Shown: piece by piece, positions 51,589-61,018 of the stretch
Layout: every line of letters begins with the position of its first letter
Position numbering within the stretch: position 1 is the first letter of the stretch
Assembly: GCA_030529845.1 (NCBI GenBank)
Contig: JAUMWB010000003.1
Span: forward strand, 248,001 to 312,000
From: Rothia sp. (in: high G+C Gram-positive bacteria)
GTDB lineage: Bacteria > Actinomycetota > Actinomycetes > Actinomycetales > Micrococcaceae
DNA: 64,000 nucleotides
Direction of reading: 5' to 3'
The notes under the pieces: model-generated
Database searches by the model: none
What the model saw: the letters and a program-made list of their open reading frames with translations, nothing else
Told to the model about the DNA's origin: nothing
Made by a program: the position numbers and the translations under genes

Positions 51589-51834
51589 CTGCACACCCCC
51601 GTCCGCACCTGCATTGGCTGCCGAACCACAGCACCCGCCCACGACCTCGTCCGTATTGCCCTGACTCAGACTGAACCACCGCGTGCAGTCTTTGATCGGG
51701 CCAAAAACCTCCCGGGGCGTGGAGCCTGGCTCCACCACACACCCGAATGCCTTGCCCAAGCGCTCAAAAAAAATGCGCTCGCCAGGGCCTTTAGAACCCG
51801 GGTCGAAGCCAATGAACTGGTGATCCCAGCATAA
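51589..51834 (+). CDS. ylxR: YlxR family protein (DUF448), CTG start
   Basis: An 81-aa RNA-binding-like protein. VRTCIGCRTTAP near the N-terminus and GRGAWLHHTPECLAQAL match YlxR; the protein is complete. No ATG, GTG or TTG lies in frame between the upstream stop (51544) and the motif. The only workable start is the CTG at 51589, with AAGGGAG 8 nt before it. The position between nusA and infB is conserved. In Bacillus YlxR affects RNase P and gene expression; the role here is inferred from that. Confidence 0.88.
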   Translation: MHTPVRTCIGCRTTAPAHDLVRIALTQTEPPRAVFDRAKNLPGRGAWLHHTPECLAQALKKNALARAFRTRVEANELVIPA

Positions 51835-52065
51835 TGGGGTGCCGGTTCAACCCCGCTCAAGGGGTGGCGAACCAACAATGTCAACGAGTTTGACGACTTA
51901 CTGTGTACGAAAGCGAGTCAGAAAACTGATGGAAACCCGATGAGTGCCGCGCAATGAGTACTTCCCTGTGCTCGCCCACCGGCAAAAACCCAGCTGCAAC
52001 CCAGCTGACACCTCATACAAACTGAAGGTTCGCCCCTGTTCGGTGCGAACCAGAACAGGAGAAAA
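51835..52065 (+). other. Leader of infB, no gene seen
   Basis: 231 bp with no supported reading frame. Hairpins are possible: GGTTCAACCCC with GGGGTGGCGAACC near 51845-51873 and GGTTCG/CGAACC near 52027-52051. AGGAGA lies just before the infB GTG. Confidence 0.4.
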
Positions 52066-54933
52066 GTGGCTAAGCCCCGCGTTCACGAGATCGCTAAAGA
52101 ACTCGGAATCCCCTCAAGAGAAGCTGTCGCAAAGCTTCAGGAACTTGGCGAGTTCGTCAAGGGTGCATCATCTACCCTTGAACCGCCCGTTGTAAAGAAA
52201 CTCCGCGCTGCCTTCCCCAAGGCTGCCGCCTCTGCTGAGGCTTCCGCAGCCGAGAAGAAGGACGCCGCAGCCCCCAAGGTAGCAGCTCCCAAGCCCGGTG
52301 CATCCGCACCCAAGCCTGGTGCAGGTGCTCCTAAGCCCGGTGCCGCAGCTCCTAAGCCGGCTACCCCGGCAGCTCCCGCTGCCCCCAAGCCCGCAGCTGA
52401 GGCTGCACCTGCCGCTGAGAAGAAGGAAGCCGCCGCTAAGCCCGCTGGCCCCCGCCCCGGCAACAACCCCTTCTCAACCACTCAGGGCATGTCTGCTCCC
52501 AAGCCGGCAGCTCCCAAACCCGCAGCCCCCAAGCCTGCTGGCGCTAAGCCCGGGCCCCGCCCCGGCAACAACCCCTTCGCTCCTTCACAGGGCATGGGTA
52601 AGCGCAATGACCGCGGTGAGCGTTCAGGCGGTCCCCGCCCCGCAGGCGGCCGTAACGCCCGTGGCAACAATCCCGGCGGCCCCCGTCCTGCCGGTGCAGG
52701 TGCTGGTGGCCCCCGCCCCGCAGGCGGACGCAACAACGCACCTCGCCCTGCAGGTGCAGGTGCTGCTGGCCCCCGTCCTGCTGGCGGCGCACCCCGCCCC
52801 GCACCCGCAGGTGGCGGCAACCGCCCCTCACCCAACATGATGCCCACCAAGATGAGTGGTAATGTCGGCGCCCGTGGTGGCGCTGGTGCTCCTGCTGGTG
52901 GCGGCCCCCGCCGTGGCGCAGGTGGCCCCGGCGGCGGTAACGGCGGTGGCGGCTTCAACCGCGGCCCCGGTCGCGGTGGCCCCGGTGCAGGCCGCGGTAA
53001 CGCTCAGGGCGCCTTTGGTCGCGGTGGCGGCAAAAAGAAGAAGGGCAAGACTAAGTCAGCTCTGCGTCGTGAAGAGCAGCTGCGTCAGCCTACTATCGGT
53101 GGCGTAGCCGTACCCCACGGCGACGGTACCACCGAGATTCGTATGCGTCGCGGTGCCTCACTGATGGACTTCGCCGAGAAGATTGGCGCAAACGCCGCTG
53201 CCCTGGTGACCGTCCTGATTCACCTGGGTGAAATGGCAACCCAGACCCAGTCCCTGGACGAGGAAACCTTCGAACTGCTCGGTGCTGAACTGGGTTACGT
53301 CATCAAGATTGTTTCCCCCGAGGACGAAGAACGCGAACTGCTCGAATCCTTCGACATCAACCTGGCTGCCGAAGCCGAGGCTGAGGACGACGAAGTACTT
53401 GAAGTACGCCCGCCCGTTGTGACCGTCATGGGTCACGTTGACCACGGTAAGACCCGCCTGCTCGATGCCATCCGCAACACCAACGTCATCGACGGTGAAG
53501 CCGGCGGCATCACCCAGCACATCGGTGCCTACCAGATCCACACCGAGGTCGATGGCGAAGAGCGCTACCTGACCTTCATCGACACCCCCGGTCACGAGGC
53601 CTTCACCGCCATGCGTGCCCGCGGTGCCAAGGTCACCGACATCGCGATCCTGGTTGTCGCAGCGGACGACGGCGTTATGCCCCAGACCGTTGAAGCCCTC
53701 AACCACGCCCAGGCCGCTAACGTTCCGATCGTTGTTGCTGTCAACAAGATCGATAAGGAAGGCGCTAACCCCGACAAGATTCGCGGTCAGCTCACCGAAT
53801 ACGGCCTGGTACCCGAAGAATACGGTGGCGACACCATGTTCGTAGAAGTCTCAGCCCGCCAGGGTAAGAACATCGACGAACTGCTGGCAGCTGTCACCCT
53901 GACCGCCGACGGCGCACTGGAACTGAAGGCTAACCCCAACAAGGAAGCCCGCGGTGTAGCCATCGAAGCTAACCTCGACAAGGGCCGCGGTGCCGTCACC
54001 ACCGTCCTCGTCCAGTCCGGTACCCTGCGCGTTGGCGACGCCATCGTCGCAGGCTCCGCCTACGGCCGCGTTCGCGCCATGTTCGATGAGAACGGCAACA
54101 ACGTTGAAGAAGCTGGCCCCTCACGCCCCGTTCAGGTGCTCGGCCTCAACACCGTACCCCGTGCAGGCGACACCTTCCTCTCCACCGAAGAAGAGCGCAC
54201 CGCCCGCCAGATCGCTGAAAAGCGTGAAGCAGCCGACCGCAACGCCCAGCTGGCCAAGCGTCGCAAGCGTGTCACCCTCGAATCCTTCGACGCCGCCGTG
54301 GCCGAAGGCAAGATGGACACCCTCAACCTCATCATCAAGGGTGACGTCTCCGGTGCTGTTGAAGCACTGGAAGAGTCCCTCATGAAGATCGAGGCAGGTG
54401 GCGACGAAGTTCAGCTGCGCGTCATCCACCGCGGTGTAGGTGCTATCACCCAGAACGACGTCAACCTGGCAACCGTCGATAACGCAATCATCATCGGCTT
54501 CAACGTCCGTCCCGCCGAACGCGTGGCAGAACTTGCCGACCGTGAAGGCGTAGAAATGAAGTTCTACTCCGTCATCTACCGCGCTATCGAAGAAGTCGAA
54601 GCTGCCGTCAAGGGTATGCTCAAGCCCGAATACGAAGAAGTCGAACTCGGTTCTGCCGAAATCCGCGAGGTCTTCCGCTCCTCCAAGTGGGGCAACATCG
54701 CAGGCTCCATTGTCAAGACCGGCATTATCAAGCGCAACTCCAAGGCCCGCCTGGTGCGCGACGGTGCGGTTGTCGCCGACAACCTCACCATTGAATCCCT
54801 GCGTCGCTTCAAGGACGACGCCACCGAAGTACGCGAAGGCTACGAGTGTGGTATCGGCCTGGGCTCCTTCAACGACATCAAGGAAGGCGATGTCATTGAA
54901 ACCTGGGAGATGCAGGAAAAGCCCCGCGTCTAA
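52066..54933 (+). CDS. infB: Translation initiation factor IF-2
   Basis: A 955-aa GTPase that places fMet-tRNA on the ribosome. The N-terminal IF2N motif [20 protein letters not shown] is followed by a long low-complexity region (about 50-330) of Ala/Pro/Lys, then Gly/Arg/Pro repeats such as GGPRPAG. The G domain has GHVDHGKT near residue 455, DTPGHEAF and NKIDK. Domains II, III and IV follow to the end. The GTG start is preceded by AGGAGA. A variable-arm structured element begins 28 bp after the stop. Confidence 0.98.
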   Translation: MAKPRVHEIAKELGIPSREAVAKLQELGEFVKGASSTLEPPVVKKLRAAFPKAAASAEASAAEKKDAAAPKVAAPKPGASAPKPGAGAPKPGAAAPKPATPAAPAAPKPAAEAAPAAEKKEAAAKPAGPRPGNNPFSTTQGMSAPKPAAPKPAAPKPAGAKPGPRPGNNPFAPSQGMGKRNDRGERSGGPRPAGGRNARGNNPGGPRPAGAGAGGPRPAGGRNNAPRPAGAGAAGPRPAGGAPRPAPAGGGNRPSPNMMPTKMSGNVGARGGAGAPAGGGPRRGAGGPGGGNGGGGFNRGPGRGGPGAGRGNAQGAFGRGGGKKKKGKTKSALRREEQLRQPTIGGVAVPHGDGTTEIRMRRGASLMDFAEKIGANAAALVTVLIHLGEMATQTQSLDEETFELLGAELGYVIKIVSPEDEERELLESFDINLAAEAEAEDDEVLEVRPPVVTVMGHVDHGKTRLLDAIRNTNVIDGEAGGITQHIGAYQIHTEVDGEERYLTFIDTPGHEAFTAMRARGAKVTDIAILVVAADDGVMPQTVEALNHAQAANVPIVVAVNKIDKEGANPDKIRGQLTEYGLVPEEYGGDTMFVEVSARQGKNIDELLAAVTLTADGALELKANPNKEARGVAIEANLDKGRGAVTTVLVQSGTLRVGDAIVAGSAYGRVRAMFDENGNNVEEAGPSRPVQVLGLNTVPRAGDTFLSTEEERTARQIAEKREAADRNAQLAKRRKRVTLESFDAAVAEGKMDTLNLIIKGDVSGAVEALEESLMKIEAGGDEVQLRVIHRGVGAITQNDVNLATVDNAIIIGFNVRPAERVAELADREGVEMKFYSVIYRAIEEVEAAVKGMLKPEYEEVELGSAEIREVFRSSKWGNIAGSIVKTGIIKRNSKARLVRDGAVVADNLTIESLRRFKDDATEVREGYECGIGLGSFNDIKEGDVIETWEMQEKPRV

Positions 54934-54960
54934 AGCGACTTAGTACCTAAGTCCTTTTCT

Positions 54961-55074
54961 AGGCACCCTAGGGTTCGCGCTTGCTGCAGACCCTCTCGCC
55001 TGGTTCGCTTCGCTCACAAGGCGATTCACGCCAGCCGTCGAGCCAGCAGCTTCGCCGCGAACCCTAGGGTGCCT
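54961..55074 (+). repeat. Variable-arm structured element, copy 2
   Basis: 114 bp, 28 bp after infB and oriented with it. Perfect 19-bp arms (54961-54979 with 55056-55074, starting AGGCACCCTAGGGTTCGCG) are followed by TTT, so it may also terminate. The core GACCCTCTCGCC and GCGATTCACGCCAGCC is shared with the other copies. Confidence 0.8.
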
Positions 55075-55116
55075 TTACACTTAAACGTAGACACCTCTCT
55101 AGAGAAGGAGAACATC

Positions 55117-55554
55117 ATGGCAGATCCGGCACGCGCCGCCCGCCTAGCCGACCGCATCAAGGTCATCGTTGCCCAGGCCCTCGAACGCCGCATTAAGGAC
55201 CCCCGCCTCGGCTTCATCACCGTCACCGACGCCCGCGTCACCAACGACCTCCAGCACGCCACCATCTACTACACTGTCTTCGGCTCCGAAGAAGAGCAGG
55301 CCTCCACCAAGGCCGCCCTCGAATCAGCCAAGGGCATCCTGCGCTCGGAAGTAGGTAAGAATATTACCGCGCGTCTGACCCCCACCCTCACCTTCGTCCC
55401 CGACGAAGTTCCTGTCAACGCAGCCCACATCGAAGACCTGCTGCGCAAGACCAAGGAACGCGACGCCGAACTGGCTGCTGCCCGTGAAGGCGCTGAATAC
55501 GCCGGTGGCGAGGACGCCTACAAGAACACTGAGACTGAGGAAGACGAAGCCTAA
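55117..55554 (+). CDS. rbfA: Ribosome-binding factor A
   Basis: A 145-aa 30S maturation and cold-adaptation factor with a KH-like fold. ARLADRIKVIVAQALERRI, DPRLGFITVTDARVTNDLQH and LTPTLTFVPDEVPVNAAHIE are typical, and a short acidic tail follows. The ATG at 55117 has AGAAGGAG upstream. A longer frame from 55069 overlaps the structured element and is rejected. truB starts 3 bp after the stop. Confidence 0.96.
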   Translation: MADPARAARLADRIKVIVAQALERRIKDPRLGFITVTDARVTNDLQHATIYYTVFGSEEEQASTKAALESAKGILRSEVGKNITARLTPTLTFVPDEVPVNAAHIEDLLRKTKERDAELAAAREGAEYAGGEDAYKNTETEEDEA

Positions 55555-55557
55555 ACC

Positions 55558-56595
55558 GTGGCCAAGAAAGCACCCACCGGGCCCTCGGGCCTAATTGTCG
55601 TTGATAAACCCGCCGGATTAACCAGCCACGATGTGGTTTCCAAGATGCGGTGGATTGCTGGCACCCGCAAAGTCGGGCACGCTGGAACCCTCGACCCCAT
55701 GGCCACGGGGGTGCTCATTCTTGGCGTCAATAAGGCAACCCGCCTACTGACCTGGGTGGTGGGGGAGACTAAAACCTATACCGCCACGATTCGTCTTGGC
55801 GTCTCAACCCTCACCGACGACGCGGACGGCGACGCCACCGCTATTGCTGAAGAGGGTACGCTAGCGGCCGTAAGCGAGGACGCCATCAGGCGGCACATCG
55901 CCGAGCTTACCGGCGACATTATGCAGGTACCCTCTGCTGTCTCTGCTATCAAAGTGAACGGGGTGCGGTCCTACGCTCGTGTACGCTCCGGCGAAGATGT
56001 AGAGCTCGACGCCCGCCCGATCACCGTGCACTCCTTCGAGCTGCACGAAATGCGCCTCACCACCGCTAGCTACCAGCTGGGCGACGAAGAGGTGAGCGCC
56101 GACGTCCTCGATCTCGACGTCACCGTTGTGTGTTCGGCCGGTACCTATATCCGGGCCCTAGCCCGCGACCTGGGGGCCGCCCTCGGAATCGGCGCCCATC
56201 TTACTGCCCTGCGCCGCACCGCCATCGGTGACATCCGTGCTGACGACGCCCACACCCTCGACGAACTCATCGCCGCGAGAGAAGCAGACCAGGCAGCCCC
56301 CCTGCTACCCATCGAAGAAGCAGCCCGCCGTCTCTTTGAGGTTCGTCAGCTCACTGCCGCCGAAGCAACCGACCTTGCCAATGGCCGCCGTATTAGCCCT
56401 ACTGAAGGCAGCGCGCCAGCTATCCCCCGCCGCACAACCGGCTCCACCGGCGGGCACGACAAACCCACCACCGACGGCATTAGCGCAGCCTTCGCCCCGG
56501 ATGGTACCCTCGTAGCCCTTATCGAAAACACCCGCTTCCGCCGCGAATATGTCGCCGCCCCCGTGCTGGTCTTCGAAGCCGGTCGAACCTTCTAG
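55558..56595 (+). CDS. truB: tRNA pseudouridine-55 synthase
   Basis: A 345-aa enzyme that makes pseudouridine 55 in the tRNA T-loop. GLIVVDKPAGLTSHDVVSKM and GHAGTLDPMATGVLILG contain the catalytic Asp46; YTATIRLGVSTLTDDADGD and AGTYIRALARDLG follow. A poorly conserved insertion of about 25 residues (around 280-305, SAPAIPRRTTGSTGGHD) precedes the last strand. The GTG lies 3 bp after rbfA, so translation is coupled. Confidence 0.96.
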   Translation: MAKKAPTGPSGLIVVDKPAGLTSHDVVSKMRWIAGTRKVGHAGTLDPMATGVLILGVNKATRLLTWVVGETKTYTATIRLGVSTLTDDADGDATAIAEEGTLAAVSEDAIRRHIAELTGDIMQVPSAVSAIKVNGVRSYARVRSGEDVELDARPITVHSFELHEMRLTTASYQLGDEEVSADVLDLDVTVVCSAGTYIRALARDLGAALGIGAHLTALRRTAIGDIRADDAHTLDELIAAREADQAAPLLPIEEAARRLFEVRQLTAAEATDLANGRRISPTEGSAPAIPRRTTGSTGGHDKPTTDGISAAFAPDGTLVALIENTRFRREYVAAPVLVFEAGRTF

Positions 56596-56607
56596 GAGTC
56601 CCACACC

Positions 56608-56982
56608 ATGATGATCGCCGGACTTGACCTCTGGTTCTGGATTAGCCTTGCCCTCGGTACCGCCTCTTTCCTGATCTGCCTCACCAGATTCCTCCGCGGC
56701 GCTGCACCCGACGACTGGTCACAGGGATCAGTCATCGCTCTCGAAGCCTTCCTGATTGTTTACCTGGTCGGCTCCATCATTATGCAGACACTCACCGACG
56801 GGCCCAGCGGCGACTGGCTCGAATACTACGGATATCTGCTCACCGCCATGATCATTCCAGTAGGAACCTTCATCTGGTCCCTGGCCGAACGCACCCGCTG
56901 GTCAACCCTGGTACTAGGGCTAACCGGGCCGGTGCTGATTATCATGGTGCACCGTATGAACATGCTCTGGTACTACTATTAG
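56608..56982 (+). CDS. Small polytopic membrane protein
   Basis: A 124-aa protein with four hydrophobic segments (about residues 6-26, 43-62, 72-92 and 97-118) and the end MNMLWYYY. I do not recognise a family. The ribosome site AGGAG overlaps the truB stop, so it is probably the last or next gene of that operon. Its position between truB and ribF suggests no clear function. Confidence 0.65.
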   Translation: MMIAGLDLWFWISLALGTASFLICLTRFLRGAAPDDWSQGSVIALEAFLIVYLVGSIIMQTLTDGPSGDWLEYYGYLLTAMIIPVGTFIWSLAERTRWSTLVLGLTGPVLIIMVHRMNMLWYYY

Positions 56983-57079
56983 GCAGGTGCACTGGGACAT
57001 GGCCACAGGTGAGCGCAGGGCGTGCGCTCACGCCGACTCAAGAGCAGCATCAACATTGCATCGGAGATGGAAGAAGACA

Positions 57080-57502
57080 ATGGATCAAACACAGAACAAA
57101 GCTGCCGCTACGAAAAACAGCGGCTTCGGCCGCCTGCTCGTTGTCATCTACGGGGTCTTTACCCTGTCGGCCGGGGCCCGGGCCCTCTACCAGGTCATCC
57201 GTAAGTTCGACGAAGCCCCGCTTTCTATCAGCCTGTCAGCTCTCTCAGCTCTCATCTACCTGGTCGCCACTATCGCCCTGGCTAAGAAGGGGGAGGGGGC
57301 ATGGAAGGTCTCCCTGCTTGCTGTCGGTATCGAAATGGCTGGTGTGCTCCTGATTGGCATCTTCTCCTACCTGCAACCCCAGCACTTTGAACTGGCCTCC
57401 GTCTGGTCTCACTTTGGATCCGGCTACGGCTATATCCCCTTGGTTCTCCCCATGGTGGGCCTCTGGTGGCTCAACAAAACCCGCCCTGCCCGCACCCGCT
57501 AG
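57080..57502 (+). CDS. Integral membrane protein, unknown
   Basis: A 140-aa protein with four predicted membrane helices, beginning MDQTQNKAAATKNSGFGR and a first helix LLVVIYGVFTLSAGARALYQ. Similar proteins of about this length lie near truB/ribF in actinobacteria, but the function is unknown. The ATG at 57080 follows GGAAGAAG; a longer frame from 56987 is Arg-rich without hydrophobic sequence and is less likely. Confidence 0.68.
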   Translation: MDQTQNKAAATKNSGFGRLLVVIYGVFTLSAGARALYQVIRKFDEAPLSISLSALSALIYLVATIALAKKGEGAWKVSLLAVGIEMAGVLLIGIFSYLQPQHFELASVWSHFGSGYGYIPLVLPMVGLWWLNKTRPARTR

Positions 57503-57583
57503 GGGTCGGCGTCCGTCCGCCCCTCAGCAGAAGCCCCCAAATACGCGTAGTATAGACACGAAGCAACCCAACCGAGGAGCACC

Positions 57584-58540
57584 GTGAAGCGCTTTACCGA
57601 TCTCGCCCAGATCCCCGCCGACTTCGGCCCCACCGTGGTCACCATCGGCAACTTCGATGGCGTACACATCGGCCACCAAAAAGTGCTCTCCACCCTGGTC
57701 AATACTGCCCGGGTTCACGGACTGTCCTCCGTTGCGGTTTCTTTCGACCCCCACCCCGCCCGTGTCCACGGGCCCGCGGGGGTGCACATTGAAATTATGG
57801 GGCAGGACGGCCGCCAGCAGATTCTTGCCGACCTCGGCGTCGACTACTATCTGCTCCTGCACTACAACCTTGCCTTTGCCGCTCAAACCCCCGAAGAATT
57901 CGTCAAACGTACTTTCGTTGACGCTCTCAAGGCCAAGTTCGTGGTTATTGGCGATGACGTGCGCTTTGGCACCAAGAACTCCGGCGACCTGAACACCATG
58001 AAAGAACTCGGCCACAAGTACGGCTTTGAGGTGCTGGTGGTTGAAGACCTGCTGGCCCACGATGATCGCCGCTGCTCATCCACCTCTATCCGCCAGCTCC
58101 TAGCTGAGGGTAGGGTCGCTGACGCTGCCTCAATTCTGGGCCGCAACCACTATATGAGCGGCGAAGTGGTGCACGGAGCTGCCCGCGGCCGCGAACTGGG
58201 CTTCCCCACCGCCAATATGGATGTTGACTCGGTCGGCCTGGTTCCCGGCGACGGAGTGTACGCAGGCTGGCTGATGGACGAGGCAGGCACCCGCCACCCC
58301 GTAGCTGTCTCGGTAGGCACTAACCCCACCTTCGAGGGCATCACCACCCGCCAGGTCGAAGCCCACGTAATCGGCCGCCCCCAAGAGAAGGTGGAAGACT
58401 TCAACCTCTACGGGCAACACGTCACCCTCGAATTCGTTGACTACCTGCGCGGCATGGTTGCCTACACCGGCGTTGAGGCGCTGATCGAGCAGATGCACAC
58501 CGACGTTCAACAGGCTAAAACCATCCTCGGCATCAGCTAG
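57584..58540 (+). CDS. ribF: Bifunctional riboflavin kinase/FAD synthetase
   Basis: A 318-aa enzyme that turns riboflavin into FMN and FAD. The N-terminal adenylyltransferase has VTIGNFDGVHIGHQKVL and SSTSIRQLLAEGRV. The C-terminal kinase has GRELGFPTANMDVD and the GDGVYAGW stretch. GAGGAGC precedes the GTG start, and TAGTATAGAC about 35 bp upstream looks like a -10 region, so it may have its own promoter. A strong terminator follows. Confidence 0.97.
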   Translation: MKRFTDLAQIPADFGPTVVTIGNFDGVHIGHQKVLSTLVNTARVHGLSSVAVSFDPHPARVHGPAGVHIEIMGQDGRQQILADLGVDYYLLLHYNLAFAAQTPEEFVKRTFVDALKAKFVVIGDDVRFGTKNSGDLNTMKELGHKYGFEVLVVEDLLAHDDRRCSSTSIRQLLAEGRVADAASILGRNHYMSGEVVHGAARGRELGFPTANMDVDSVGLVPGDGVYAGWLMDEAGTRHPVAVSVGTNPTFEGITTRQVEAHVIGRPQEKVEDFNLYGQHVTLEFVDYLRGMVAYTGVEALIEQMHTDVQQAKTILGIS

Positions 58541-58550
58541 AGTACAGAGA

Positions 58551-58589
58551 AAAGTTCCCGGAATAAGAACTCTTATTCCGGGAACTTTT
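58551..58589 (+). terminator. Terminator after ribF
   Basis: A perfect 17-bp stem starting AAAGTTCCCGGAATAAG, with a 4-nt loop and a TTTT end. A's before the stem would give a U-run on the other strand too. Confidence 0.92.
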
Positions 58590-58605
58590 CTATGAGAGAT
58601 GATGG

Positions 58606-58695
58606 GCGCGGCAGGCTCATACTCACTTACCTTGCTGGGCTAAGAGGAAGGTGCGCGGCAGGCTCACGCTCGCTTACCTTGCTGGGCTGAGAGGA
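58606..58695 (+). repeat. 47-bp tandem repeat, two units
   Basis: Units at 58606-58648 and 58653-58695 share GCGCGGCAGGCTCA, then CTTACCTTGCTGGGCT and AGAGGA, with about four differences and a 47-bp period. There is no reading frame. It lies between the ribF terminator and a variable-arm element. Confidence 0.7.
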
Positions 58696-58803
58696 GGGGG
58701 TACGTGCTACAAGCCGACGTGGACCGGGGCTGGCGGTGAATCGCGACGAGCCCTCCAGGGCGAGATGCGAGAGCGGTTGTCGGCGGAGCACGTGCCCCTC
58801 CTC
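58691..58803 (-). repeat. Variable-arm structured element, copy 4
   Basis: 113 bp, 9 bp after the stop of the aldo/keto reductase and oriented with it. Outer arms GAGGAGGGGGTACGTGCT and AGCACGTGCCCCTCCTC pair with one bulge and one G-T. Minus-strand reading shows GCCGACAACCGCTCTCGC and the core GGCTCGTCGCGATTCACC, then GCCAGCCCC and GTCGGC. Confidence 0.75.
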
Positions 58804-58812
58804 TGTCTCTTC

Positions 58813-59637
58813 CTACATCTCTTCGTGAGTATTCGGGTCAAAGCCACGGCCTACGCCTGCTTCGAGCGCATCGATGCGGGCGACCTGCTCCTCGGTGAGT
58901 TCCCAGTCGAACACCGCCAGGTTCTCTTCCATGCGCAGGGCCTGAGAACTCTTGGGCAGGGGCACCAGGTTCTTCTGGACCTCCCAGCGCAGGATAACCT
59001 GCGCTACGGTCTTACCGGCCTCAGCGGCGATAGTTTCGAGGGCAGCGTCCTTAAGCAGGTCGGTCTTGCGGCCCAGGGGCGACCAGCACTGGGTCAAAAT
59101 GGCGTGGTTGAAGTTGTAAGCGGCCCAGTCCTGCTTTTGGGAGTAGGGGTGCAGCTCAATCTGGTTGATGGCCGGGGTGATGCCAGTTTCTTCAATCAGA
59201 CGGTCGATGTGCTCGGGCAGGAAGTTGGATACACCAATGGACTTGACCAGCCCTTCTTCCTGGGCTTTGATAAGTGCCCGCCAGGTATCGACGTAGAGGC
59301 CCTGGGAGGGGTTAGGCCAGTGGATCAGGTAGGCATCCAGGTAGTCAAAACCCATACGGCTCAGGGTGCCTTCGAGGGAGCGCAGGGCGGCATCGTAGCC
59401 GTGGTCGCGCCCCGGCAGCTTGGACTGCACGAAGATTTCATCGCGCGGGGTGCCTGAGCGCAGCACGCCGCGGGCAACGCCCACTTCGTTCTCGTAGTTC
59501 ACCGCAGTGTCGATCAGGCGGTAGCCGCGAGCGATGGCTTCAGAGACAGCAATCTCGGCATCTACGTTATTGAGCGGGTAGGTACCTAGCCCTAAGGGAG
59601 GGATAGAGGTGCCGTCGCGCAGGGTATGGTTTTGCAT
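58813..59637 (-). CDS. Aldo/keto reductase
   Basis: A 274-aa NADPH-dependent TIM-barrel reductase close to 2,5-diketo-gluconate reductases. The tetrad is Asp43, Tyr48, Lys73 and His106 (LIDTAVNYENE, SKLPG, LIHWP). The C-terminal cofactor motif LVPLPKSSQALRMEENL is present. The physiological substrate is unknown; carbonyl detoxification is common. GAGAGGAAAA precedes the ATG. It follows mtnN by 36 bp and is probably the third gene of the luxS operon. Confidence 0.93.
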   Translation of the reverse strand: MQNHTLRDGTSIPPLGLGTYPLNNVDAEIAVSEAIARGYRLIDTAVNYENEVGVARGVLRSGTPRDEIFVQSKLPGRDHGYDAALRSLEGTLSRMGFDYLDAYLIHWPNPSQGLYVDTWRALIKAQEEGLVKSIGVSNFLPEHIDRLIEETGITPAINQIELHPYSQKQDWAAYNFNHAILTQCWSPLGRKTDLLKDAALETIAAEAGKTVAQVILRWEVQKNLVPLPKSSQALRMEENLAVFDWELTEEQVARIDALEAGVGRGFDPNTHEEM

Positions 59638-59673
59638 TGGTTTTCCTCTCGGGTGGAGTGGTGCGGACGCGGG

Positions 59674-60414
59674 CTAGCGGCTAATCAGATCGAGCACCAG
59701 GGTGGCGCTTCGTTCGGCCACGATGGGGGCGTCCATGTGGAAGTCCTGGTCGGCAGCCGGACCGCAGAGGTCAGAGATACCGCGCACTGCAATGAAGGGC
59801 AGGGAACGGCTGGAGCTAATCTGGGCCAGGGAAGTGGTTTCCATGTCGGTAGACAGTGCCTGGGGGAAGAGCTGGCGGGTGTCTTTGACGTTGTGGGCGG
59901 TGACGAAGGAACCGCCGGCCAACATCTGCCCAAAGAGGGGGCTGCCCTCACCGGTGTAGGCTGCGGCTGCTGCCCGGGCCTTCTCAACCAGCACCGGGTC
60001 GGTGGCGTATGTGGCGGGCATGCCGGGAACCTGCCCGAACTCGTAGCCGAAGGCGGTGGCGTCCGCGTCCGTGTAGGTGTAGTCGGTGCCGATAGCCAGG
60101 TCGCCCACATTCACGTCGGCACGCAGGCCGCCAGCGGTACCGGCAGACACAATGACGCGCGGGGTGGGCACCAGGGCCAGGGCAGCAGTCAGGGCGCTAG
60201 CGGCATTGACCAGGCCAATCTTGGAGCGCACCAGCAGAATCTTCAACTCGTCAGTACCGGTGGCAAGCACCCGGGGGTAGAAGACAGCCTCACCCAGGGC
60301 ATAGCCCTCACCGACCGGTTCGGTCTTGCTCAGGAATGGAGCGGCTTCTTCATCCATGGCTACCTGCACGATAGCGGCGTTCTCAAAGCCAGAGGGGAGC
60401 GCAAAAGCCGACAT
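59674..60414 (-). CDS. mtnN: MTA/SAH nucleosidase
   Basis: A 246-aa purine nucleoside phosphorylase-fold enzyme that cleaves S-adenosylhomocysteine and methylthioadenosine, the step before LuxS. AMDEEAAPF near residue 20 includes the catalytic-site Glu; VVSAGTAG-like IVSAGTAGGL, DMETTSLAQ and RGISDLCG (catalytic Asp) follow. The ATG overlaps the luxS stop by one base (TAATG), so the genes are coupled. A longer frame from 60435 is not needed. Order luxS-mtnN is unusual to see in an actinobacterium. Confidence 0.92.
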   Translation of the reverse strand: MSAFALPSGFENAAIVQVAMDEEAAPFLSKTEPVGEGYALGEAVFYPRVLATGTDELKILLVRSKIGLVNAASALTAALALVPTPRVIVSAGTAGGLRADVNVGDLAIGTDYTYTDADATAFGYEFGQVPGMPATYATDPVLVEKARAAAAAYTGEGSPLFGQMLAGGSFVTAHNVKDTRQLFPQALSTDMETTSLAQISSSRSLPFIAVRGISDLCGPAADQDFHMDAPIVAERSATLVLDLISR

Positions 60415-60896
60415 TAGGCCATCACCTGCTCCCACTCGTCCTTCTTCTCCACAAAAGCACGAACCGCAGCCTGGGCCTCATCCAAGGAGTGGTTAGCGCC
60501 CCAGCCGCACTGCACCTCGTTCGCTGCCGGAACCTCATCGGCCTCCAGCAGGTCATTCATGGTGGCTTCAAGAACCTGCATGAAATCGGCAGGCTCAAGA
60601 CCTAGGGTCAGGGCGTAGAAACCGGTCTGGCAACCCATGGGGGAGAAGTCGATGAGAGCGTCGGTGTGATTGCGCATGTGGTGGGCGGTCATGTGCTCAA
60701 TCGAGTGAACCGCCTTCATGCCCAGGTGCCCCTTGTTTGGCTGGGTGAAACGCACATCGTACTTAATCAGGACGTCCCCGCCCGGCAGGGTCTTGCGGTC
60801 GGCTACACGCACGTAGGGGGCCGCCACAGCGGTATGATCCAGGTCGAAAGACTCAACGTTTGTCTTCTGCTTCTCAAAATTCTCAGTGATTTGCAT
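60414..60896 (-). CDS. luxS: S-ribosylhomocysteine lyase
   Basis: A 160-aa iron/zinc enzyme that cleaves S-ribosylhomocysteine to homocysteine and DPD, the precursor of autoinducer AI-2. The metal ligands are His64 and His68 in [13 protein letters not shown] and Cys130 in VQCGWG; Cys89 in MGCQTGFY is the catalytic residue. The ATG at 60896 has GGGAGA 9 nt upstream. It is the first gene of a minus-strand operon with mtnN and the aldo/keto reductase. A structured element lies about 120 bp upstream in the same orientation. Confidence 0.97.
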   Translation of the reverse strand: MQITENFEKQKTNVESFDLDHTAVAAPYVRVADRKTLPGGDVLIKYDVRFTQPNKGHLGMKAVHSIEHMTAHHMRNHTDALIDFSPMGCQTGFYALTLGLEPADFMQVLEATMNDLLEADEVPAANEVQCGWGANHSLDEAQAAVRAFVEKKDEWEQVMA

Positions 60897-61018
60897 GCTT
60901 ACTATTCTCCCAGGCTCAGGGCACAAGCGCTAGCTGCGGAGTAATCTACTCACTATAGGCTGATTTGAACTAGCTCAACCCAACCCCAGCTCACACCGGC
61001 TAGACCGTTGGCGCGGCT

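Noticed and set aside
58651-59457. A 268-codon open frame on the plus strand opposite the aldo/keto reductase
   Set aside because: It is a shadow of a clear reductase with an intact tetrad, and its start crosses a structured repeat.
59626-60417. A 263-codon plus-strand frame opposite mtnN
   Set aside because: Gly/His-rich sequence without homology; the minus strand encodes a complete nucleosidase coupled to luxS.
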